NCBI RefSeq assembly: GCF_002939945.1
Contig: NZ_MDEB01000003.1
Span: 252,547 to 316,546, forward strand
Direction of reading: 5' to 3'
Length of the DNA stretch: 64,000 nt
Source: Xanthomonas arboricola pv. populi
Lineage (GTDB): Bacteria; Pseudomonadota; Gammaproteobacteria; Xanthomonadales; Xanthomonadaceae
Below, piece after piece: positions 57,623 through 64,000 of this stretch (within the stretch, counting starts at the first letter, position 1; each line of letters opens with the position of its first letter). A model generated the notes under the pieces. It searched no databases, was not told where the DNA came from, and saw only the letters and a list, made by a program, of their open reading frames with translations. Both the position numbers and the translations under genes were made by a program.

Positions 57623-57895
57623 TCAACGCTTGCTGCCGCTGAACAGACGTAGCAGTGCCAGGATCGCGATCGCACCCAGCAACGCACCGACGAAACCGGC
57701 CGGTTCGCCGGCGTGGTACCAGCCCATGTAGCGGCCGAACCAGCTGGCCACCACTGCACCGGCAATGCCCAGCACGATGGTCAGCAGGCAACCCAGTCGC
57801 TGCGTGCCGGGCGTGATGAAACGGGCCAGCAGCCCGACCACGAAGCCGACCAGAATGATGTAAAGCCAGCTGTCGCTACCGAAGAGAGTGTTCAT
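57623..57895 (-). CDS. GlsB/YeaQ/YmgE family membrane protein
   Basis: This 90-residue protein has three helices with glycine repeats (LYIILVGFVVGLLARFITPG, LTIVLGIAGAVVASWFGRYMGWY, GFVGALLGAIAILALL), the transglycosylase-associated-protein family. Its function is unclear; members are often stress-induced. The ATG at 57895 is preferred to one three codons upstream. Confidence 0.9.
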   Translation of the reverse strand: MNTLFGSDSWLYIILVGFVVGLLARFITPGTQRLGCLLTIVLGIAGAVVASWFGRYMGWYHAGEPAGFVGALLGAIAILALLRLFSGSKR

Positions 57896-57955
57896 CGCAG
57901 GCACTGAGGGAAGTGGGATCGGCAGACTAGCACTTCACCAAGAGCAAGCTCCAAG

Positions 57956-57978
57956 CCCCTCTCCCATCGGGAGAGGGG
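57956..57978. repeat. CCCCTCTCCC palindrome
   Basis: CCCCTCTCCC and GGGAGAGGGG form a perfect ten-base stem with loop ATC. It is a frequent dispersed hairpin in Xanthomonadaceae intergenic DNA. Here it lies between two minus-strand genes and may end the M20 peptidase transcript. Confidence 0.7.
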
Positions 57979-58123
57979 TTGGGGTGGGGATACGCAGCAA
58001 GGCGATGCGTAAAAACCACACAGCCAACCACCCACGCACCTGCGCGCGAACCCTCACTCAGTGCGATCTAGCACTTCCATCAGCCGATGCACGCCAAGGG
58101 CGTGCATCGGTTAAACCGCCAAC

Positions 58124-59617
58124 TCAGCAGCAGCCATGCCCGCCATGACGGGTGCCGCTGTCGGCGGCCACCGGCGAGCCGCTGGTCTCGCCGCGCAGGC
58201 AGGCGGCGTGATGCTCGGCGATCACCTTGGACACGCAGGCCGTCACCCGCTTGCCCATCGGGATGTGCAGGAACTCGTTCGGACCATGCGCATTGGAATG
58301 CGGGCCGAGCACACCGGTGATCATGAACTGCGCGCCGGGGAACTTCTCGCCCAGCATGCCCATGAACGGAATCGAGCCGCCTTCGCCCATGTACATCGCC
58401 GGCTTGTCGAAGAACGCCAGGCTGGCGTCGTCGATGGCTTTTTCCAGCCATGGCGCCATCGCCGGCGCATTCCAGCCGGACGAGGCCTTTTCCAGCTCCA
58501 GCGTCACCTGGGCGCCATTGGGCGGGTCGCGTAGCAGCGCTTCCTTGAGCAGTTCGCCACAGGCCTTGCCGTCGGCGGTCGGCGGCAGACGCAGCGACAG
58601 CTTCACTGCGGTCTGCGGACGCAGCACATTGCCGGCCGAAGCCAGCGGCGGCATGCCGTCCACGCCGGTGATCGACAGCGCCGGGCGCCAGGTGCGGTTC
58701 AACACCAGCTCGGTGAGGTCGTCATGCATCGGCACCAGGCCATCGACCATCGGGAATTTGTCGAAGATGGCGGTATCCAGCGTCGCCGCCGCGGCCTTGG
58801 CCTGCGTCAGCCGTTCGGCCGGCACGTCCACATGCAGTCCATCCAGCAGGATGCGGCCGCTGGTTTCGTCCTCGATCCGCGACAGCAACTGGCGCAGCAA
58901 GCGGAAACTGGACGGCACCACACCGGAGGCATCGCCCGAATGCACGCCTTCCTCCAGCACCTTCACGCTCAGATTGCCGCCGGTCAGCCCGCGCAGCGAG
59001 GTGGTGCACCACAACTGCTCATAGTTGCCGCAGCCCGAATCCAGGCACACCACCAGCGATGGTTTGCCGATGCGTGCGGCCAGATGATCGACATAGGCCG
59101 GCAGGTCGTAGCTGCCGGATTCCTCGCAGGCCTCGATCAGCACCACGCAGCGCGCATGCGGCAGGCCCTGGGTGCGCAGCGCCAGCACCGCCGCCAGCGA
59201 ACCGAAGATCGCGTAGCCATCGTCGGCGCCACCGCGCCCGTACAGCTTGTCGTCGCGCAGCACCGGTTCCCACGGGCCAAGGTCGGCGTCCCAGCCGGTC
59301 ATTTCCGGCTGCTTGTCCAGGTGGCCGTACAGCAGCACGGTGTCCTCGCCCGATTCGGCGCCGGTTGCCGGAATCTCGATGAAGATCAACGGCGTGCGGC
59401 CTTCCAGGCGCACCACCTCGACCTGCATGCCGGCGATGGCCTGCGCGCGCGCCCAGGTTTCCATCAGGGTGACCGCCTGCTCCATATAGCCATGGGCGAC
59501 CCAATCGGCGTCGAACATCGGCGATTTATTGGGAATGCGGATGTAATCGACCAATTGCGGGACGATTTCGCGGTCCCAGGTGTCGCTGATGAATTGGTCG
59601 ATCTTGGCGCTGTCCAT
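58124..59617 (-). CDS. M20 family zinc metallopeptidase (dipeptidase-like)
   Basis: This cytosolic 497-residue product has the di-zinc motifs of M20: LLYGHLDKQPE, GRGGADDGY with the bridging Asp, and IEACEESGSYD with the catalytic Glu pair. A dimerisation domain occupies about 215-360. A C-terminal ligand region, GVLGPHSNAHGPNEF, follows. The protein ends in a His/Gly/Cys tail (HGGHGCC). The ATG at 59617 is the family start; one ten codons upstream is possible. The peptide substrate is unknown. Confidence 0.92.
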   Translation of the reverse strand: MDSAKIDQFISDTWDREIVPQLVDYIRIPNKSPMFDADWVAHGYMEQAVTLMETWARAQAIAGMQVEVVRLEGRTPLIFIEIPATGAESGEDTVLLYGHLDKQPEMTGWDADLGPWEPVLRDDKLYGRGGADDGYAIFGSLAAVLALRTQGLPHARCVVLIEACEESGSYDLPAYVDHLAARIGKPSLVVCLDSGCGNYEQLWCTTSLRGLTGGNLSVKVLEEGVHSGDASGVVPSSFRLLRQLLSRIEDETSGRILLDGLHVDVPAERLTQAKAAAATLDTAIFDKFPMVDGLVPMHDDLTELVLNRTWRPALSITGVDGMPPLASAGNVLRPQTAVKLSLRLPPTADGKACGELLKEALLRDPPNGAQVTLELEKASSGWNAPAMAPWLEKAIDDASLAFFDKPAMYMGEGGSIPFMGMLGEKFPGAQFMITGVLGPHSNAHGPNEFLHIPMGKRVTACVSKVIAEHHAACLRGETSGSPVAADSGTRHGGHGCC

Positions 59618-59816
59618 GGAGACTCCGAATACGTTACGTAATGGCACATTCTACGCCCGCGCATGGGGGTAGGTATTTCCCTACAGGGCGGCGCGCAGTT
59701 CACCGGCTGTGTGAAAAGTTCGTTGACGATAGGATTGCTGCATGTGGCGCGGGACACTGGCTCCGCCGGCAGGAATGCTGGCTAGGACCATCACCCAAGC
59801 CACAAGGAGCGTTGCA

Positions 59817-60149
59817 ATGAAGTCATTTACCGTAGCCCTGAAGTCCCTGCTACTGGCGTTGCTGTTGTCCTCGAATGCGTATGCACTCGACAAGGTCGAT
59901 ATCAACACCGCGTCTGCTGAGGAATTGGACAAGGTGCTGACGAATGTCGGGCGATCAAAAGCCGAGGCAATCGTCGAGCACCGTCAGGCAAACGGTCCCT
60001 TCAAAAGTGCCGAGGAACTGGCACTGGTCAAGGGCATCGGACTCAAGACGGTCGAACGGAATCGAGACCTGATCGAAGTAGGAGCCACGATGGCTCCCGC
60101 CAAGAAGGCTGCCAAGGGGGCGGCGGTGAAACCGGTGGGACGACGTTAA
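59817..60149 (+). CDS. ComEA-like helix-hairpin-helix protein
   Basis: The 110-residue precursor has a signal peptide (SLLLALLLSSNAYA) and one HhH domain (VDINTASAEELDKVLTNVGRSKAEAIVEHR, then LALVKGIGLKTVERNRDLI). The tail is Lys/Ala-rich and basic. It is exported to the periplasm and should bind DNA, as in competence uptake; no other com gene is adjacent. AAGGAG lies seven bases before the ATG at 59817. Confidence 0.9.
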   Translation: MKSFTVALKSLLLALLLSSNAYALDKVDINTASAEELDKVLTNVGRSKAEAIVEHRQANGPFKSAEELALVKGIGLKTVERNRDLIEVGATMAPAKKAAKGAAVKPVGRR

Positions 60150-60181
60150 GGGGAAGGGATCCGAGATACGGTTCGACGCGA

Positions 60182-60296
60182 GGATGCGTGGCCGCAACCT
60201 AACTGGACAGGATGTCCGGGGGATGGCTGGAAGCCGACAAGGACGTGGAATCGCCCGGTGTTGCACTTGGATGTGCAGCCGGGCGTTTTTCGTTTT
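60182..60296 (+). ncRNA. Candidate GGA-rich small RNA (possible RsmA/CsrA sponge)
   Basis: Between the HhH gene and HutD (60150-60626, no gene) eight GGA trinucleotides occur within 70 bases (60182-60249). One of them forms the whole three-base loop of a GGACA/TGTCC hairpin (60205-60217). The stretch ends in a strong intrinsic terminator at 60252-60296. GGA in hairpin loops is the binding signature of CsrA/RsmA. The 5' end and a promoter could not be fixed by eye. It could equally be only the 3' UTR of the HhH gene. Confidence 0.35.
60252..60296 (+). terminator. Intrinsic terminator
   Basis: CGCCCGG (60252-60258) pairs with CCGGGCG (60279-60285), with an inner TGCAC/GTGCA stem. It is followed at once by TTTTTCGTTTT. 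It is the most canonical terminator in the window and lies about 100 bp after the HhH gene stop. Confidence 0.85.
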
Positions 60297-60626
60297 GGGG
60301 TTTGGCGCGGTGGATTGGCTGTCGCGAGCGGCCGTTCCGGGGATACCGGTCGTGCGGTGGAAATGGAGTGGCGCAGTGGGTGCCGTTCGCGGCGATCTGC
60401 TTCCGGCGGTAGGCCGATTCCGCTGATCGACCGTCTGCCTACAAGCATATTTTCAGCTGCAGGCGTCCGCCTGATGAGTGGCGTCTTGCAGGTGAGTGCT
60501 GGTTGCCTGCACGTGGTTGGCATTGGCTGCCGCTGTTGCACGCATCTGCAGTGGAGCTGGTCTACGCGCCAGTGCGCCGAGCCGGGGAATGACGGAGCAC
60601 CGCAGCGCTTGGGGCACAATGCGCCA

Positions 60627-61400
<774 letters not shown>

Positions 61401-61555
61401 GACGCTTCATCTTTATCCGTAAGCAGCTCGTGCCCCCTCAGCACGCGCCCTGGCGCATTCGTGTCAACGCAGACAAACGATGGTATCGCCGTGCCACCTG
61501 GCTCGGGAATAGTGCAAACGTCGGGAGTGGTTCCGGCAATTCCAGGGGGAAATCA

Positions 61556-62221
61556 ATGAGTACCATCAGCTCGGTCGGAGCCGGCTATGCCGCCTACACG
61601 TCCTATGCAAGCCGTAGTGCGACCACCGGCAACAGCGCATCCGCTGCGCAGTCGGAAAAAACCAATCCGCTGACACAATTGTTCAAGTCCATCGATAGCG
61701 ACAGCGATGGCAGCCTGACCGCGTCGGAGCTGTCGACCGCGCTGTCGTCCAATAGCGATGACGACAGCAAGATCGACATCGATGGGTTGCTGAGCATGCT
61801 CGATCAGGATGGTGGCGGCACCGTCAGCGAGAGCGAACTGGCGCAGGCACTGCCGCCGCCGCCTCCGCCGCCGGGGCAGCAAGGACAGGACGTGCAGTCG
61901 TTGTTCGCCGGCCTGGACAGCGATGGCGACGACAGTGTCAGCAGCGGTGAATTGAGCACGCTGGTCAATGGCGACAGCGCATCGAGCACGCAACTGCTGG
62001 ACCTGCTCGACAGCGACAAGAGCGGCGCGCTGAGTCTGCAGGAACTGCAAGAGGCGATGCCGCCGCGCGATCCGCCGCCGCGACCGCCGTCATCGGCCGA
62101 TGCATCCAGCAATGACGGTACGCAGCAGGCGTATGCAGCGTTGGTACAGATGGCCGTGGGGCAGTACCGCAGCATCGGTGGCAGCGCGACAACGAGCAAT
62201 CTGGTCGATCTGGCAGCGTAA
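61556..62221 (+). CDS. Four-EF-hand calcium-binding protein
   Basis: This 221-residue acidic protein has four canonical EF-hand loops: DSDSDGSLTASE, DQDGGGTVSESE, DSDGDDSVSSGE and DSDKSGALSLQE. A PPPPPPP linker separates the first and second pairs, and there are a second proline-rich stretch and a Ser/Gln-rich tail. There is no classical signal peptide; the start MSTISSVGAGYAAYTSYASRS is Ser/Ala/Tyr-rich, so secretion by another route is possible but unproven. The ATG at 61556 follows AGGGGGA. Function is unknown beyond Ca2+ binding. Confidence 0.9.
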   Translation: MSTISSVGAGYAAYTSYASRSATTGNSASAAQSEKTNPLTQLFKSIDSDSDGSLTASELSTALSSNSDDDSKIDIDGLLSMLDQDGGGTVSESELAQALPPPPPPPGQQGQDVQSLFAGLDSDGDDSVSSGELSTLVNGDSASSTQLLDLLDSDKSGALSLQELQEAMPPRDPPPRPPSSADASSNDGTQQAYAALVQMAVGQYRSIGGSATTSNLVDLAA

Positions 62222-62309
62222 CGCGGTGATTGAGCGATAACATTGGCGCTGGGATGGCTGCTACGGAGCAGCTGTTTTCATCGCTCTTGGCAGTGCCGCA
62301 CGCGATGGT

Positions 62310-64000
62310 TCAGTACACGTCGCGGCGATAGCGGCCGTTGCGTAGCAGTTCCTGTCTGACCTCGGCACCGAGAATGGAATCCAGCGTGTGGTCGAGCTCG
62401 GGTGCCATGCCGCGCAGGCTGCCGCAGACGTAGATGCAGGCGCCTTGATCGATCCAACGACGCAGGCGGTCGGCGGCTGCGGCCAGTGCGTGTTGGACGT
62501 AATGCGGTGGCCGTTGTTGATCGCGCGAGTAGACAAGCTCCAGGCGTTCGATCCAGCCGTCCTGCTGCCACCGCTGCAGCTCGTCGGCATACAGCGCGTC
62601 GTGTGCGGCATTGCGTTCGCCGAACAGCAGCCAGTTGCGACGCGCGCCGGCTGCGATGCGTGCACGCAGATGCGCGCGTAGACCGGCAATGCCGGTGCCG
62701 TTGCCGATCAGCAGCATCGGCTGGTCGGGTGCGGGCGGGTGGAAGCCGGGGTTGCTGCGCAAGCGCAGCGCGATGTGCGCGCCGATCGGTGCATGGACGC
62801 AGAGCCAGCCGCTACTCAGACCCAGGCTGCCGTCGGCGTGCCGGTGTTCGCGCACCAGCAGTTCGGCGTGGCCTTCCTCGGGGATGGACGCAAGCGAGTA
62901 GTCGCGATGGGGCAGGGCGGCCAGGCGACGCACGAATGCTTTTGCGTCCATTATTGAACTTATGTCTGTACCTGTACCTGTATTCGTACCCGTACCCGTA
63001 CCCGTACCCGTACCTTGGCCGATGTTGACTTCGGCCTCGACATCGGGACTGGCACCCATACCGATACCAACATCGGCATCGGCATCGACGGGAAGTTGCG
63101 CGCCGCCGAGCCAGTCGCGCAGAGTGCGGCCGTCGATGCGCTGTCCACCATAGCTGTGGTTGCGCTGCAGCCAGGACTCCACCGCATCCGGTGCGTTATG
63201 CGGTGCGATCTCCGCGATATCGCCTGCGCTCCACTGCAGCAATGCGCCATCGCATGGCACCAGGCGCAGTCGGTAAATCGGCGCACCCGCACTGCCGGGA
63301 TTGACGTGGACACGCTCGCGTAGCTGCCAGGTGGTGTAGGTCGGCAGGCTCCAGTCGGGTTGCGTCGCGAGTGCGGGCGCCAGTTCCATCAGACGGCGCT
63401 GCCAGTGCTGCAGTGCGTTCGGGTCGGCGTTATCGACCTCGATGCGTTCGAACAGGCGCGTGGCGCCACGCGTCTGCAGGCGATCGTCGAGGCGCCGGCC
63501 GAACGCGCAAAAGTGCGCGTAACCACGGTCGCCCAGGGCCAGCACCGCGTACCGCACGGCAGTCAGATCCTGCGCGTCGTCGGCCAACCAAGCGCGCTCG
63601 GCTGCCTGCGCATGGTCGGGCGCATCGCCTTCGCCGGTAGTGCTGACGATGCACAGCAGCCGCGGCACGCATGCGAGTTGATCGCTATCGACGGTTTCGA
63701 TCGGCAGCGCATGCGCACCCACGCCTGCCGATTGCAGCGCGGCAACGCTGCGTTGCGCCAGCTCACGCGCAAATCCGGTCTGGCTTGCCCATACGATCAA
63801 TACGCCGCTGGCGTCTGCGCGTTGTGCGCCGACGCGCTTGCGCGCACGCAGCAGCACGGCCGTGCACAGACCCAGATACAGCGCCAGCCCGAGAGCTGCC
63901 AGTTGCCAGCGCTGCGGCGTGGGTGCATTCCACCATGTGCCGTCATGCAGGCCGCCCAGCCAGCCGACGATGACGGCAAGCGCCAGCAGAACCAGCCCGT
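62310..64000 (-). CDS. Membrane-anchored flavodoxin/FAD/NAD(P)H reductase (CysJ-like; 5' end outside window)
   Basis: Only the C-terminal 560 or so residues are here; the N-terminus lies past base 64000. In order there are two membrane helices (LVLLALAVIVGWLGG; LAALGLALYLGLCTAVLL), a flavodoxin domain (VLIVWASQTGFARELA, STTGEGDAPDHA, LALGDRGYAHFC), an FAD domain with RDYSLASIPEEG, and an NAD(P)H domain (MLLIGNGTGIAGLRAHL, LLFGERN, YVCGSLRGMA) ending RRDVY. It resembles the sulfite-reductase flavoprotein/PepSY reductases of Xanthomonas that move electrons across the inner membrane, perhaps for siderophore iron. A (Gly-Thr)n insert sits in the FAD domain. Confidence 0.9.
   Translation of the reverse strand, partial: GLVLLALAVIVGWLGGLHDGTWWNAPTPQRWQLAALGLALYLGLCTAVLLRARKRVGAQRADASGVLIVWASQTGFARELAQRSVAALQSAGVGAHALPIETVDSDQLACVPRLLCIVSTTGEGDAPDHAQAAERAWLADDAQDLTAVRYAVLALGDRGYAHFCAFGRRLDDRLQTRGATRLFERIEVDNADPNALQHWQRRLMELAPALATQPDWSLPTYTTWQLRERVHVNPGSAGAPIYRLRLVPCDGALLQWSAGDIAEIAPHNAPDAVESWLQRNHSYGGQRIDGRTLRDWLGGAQLPVDADADVGIGMGASPDVEAEVNIGQGTGTGTGTGTNTGTGTDISSIMDAKAFVRRLAALPHRDYSLASIPEEGHAELLVREHRHADGSLGLSSGWLCVHAPIGAHIALRLRSNPGFHPPAPDQPMLLIGNGTGIAGLRAHLRARIAAGARRNWLLFGERNAAHDALYADELQRWQQDGWIERLELVYSRDQQRPPHYVQHALAAAADRLRRWIDQGACIYVCGSLRGMAPELDHTLDSILGAEVRQELLRNGRYRRDVY
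62967..63014 (-). repeat. In-frame hexanucleotide microsatellite in the flavoreductase gene
   Basis: On the coding strand five GGTACG units, one AATACA and two GGTACA encode (Gly-Thr)5-Asn-Thr-(Gly-Thr)2. It lies inside the reductase FAD domain region. Confidence 0.95.

Noticed and set aside
60258-60626. In-frame N-terminal extension of HutD of 123 codons
   Set aside because: It begins inside the intrinsic terminator and has no HutD similarity; the ATG at 60627 matches the family start.

Overview
The window looks like chromosomal DNA of a plant-associated Xanthomonas. The bases are GC-rich. Recognisable genus markers include a LuxR solo of the OryR/XccR type next to proline iminopeptidase, a secreted family-1 pectate lyase, a secreted trypsin-like protease, a flavin-dependent halogenase remnant and GTAG-headed palindromic repeats. 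The species cannot be decided from the sequence. No tRNA, rRNA, CRISPR array, intact insertion sequence or prophage was seen.

Layout. 1-3036 is the 3' part of a hybrid histidine kinase with a periplasmic propeller. 3095-8112 (minus) holds an MFS exporter, hemE, a WGR protein and aroK-aroB, with a REP-like pair between the WGR gene and aroB. 8458-9203 is pdxH followed by a fragment of an AAC(6')-like acetyltransferase. 9336-14515 is a compact seven-gene cassette equivalent to Escherichia coli yjfIJKLMC with an added K+ channel: DUF2170, PspA, channel, DUF2491, DUF350, DUF1190 and a glutathionylspermidine-synthase-like ATP-grasp ligase. 15093-17009 is a divergent MFS pump/soxR pair with a clear SoxR box. 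17223-22714 has an M1 peptidase, a broken tryptophan-halogenase-like gene, a Tai4-like small protein and a secreted serine protease. 23200-26733 has an APC permease, the LuxR solo and pip with a lux-type box. 27546-32892 has pectate lyase, an amino acid permease and the CIO-type bd oxidase. 32930-35238 has an esterase lipoprotein and mgtE.

35382-45746 (minus) is an almost continuous housekeeping block: kdsD-kdsC-lptC-lptA-lptB-rpoN-hpf-ptsN-hprK-rapZ, then EIIA(Man)-ptsH-ptsI. It links Kdo and LPS export, sigma-54 and regulatory PTS. 45800-47740 runs the other way with ibaG, murA and an EF-hand protein. 48137-51893 (minus) has two DUF3108 proteins, purN, a membrane protein and purM. 52024-55006 is DUF2066-perM-hda. 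55835-57564 is the amgK-murU cell-wall recycling pair. Then come a GlsB-type membrane protein, an M20 peptidase, a ComEA-like HhH protein, HutD, a four-EF-hand protein and the C-terminal part of a membrane flavoreductase that runs off the end.

The most interesting points are: the PspA/channel/ATP-grasp cassette; a GGA-rich candidate small RNA with a strong terminator after the HhH gene; the SoxR-controlled pump promoter; (Gly-Thr)n hexanucleotide microsatellites in two nearby genes; inverted pairs of a dispersed palindromic repeat; and two gene relics (halogenase and aminoglycoside-type acetyltransferase).
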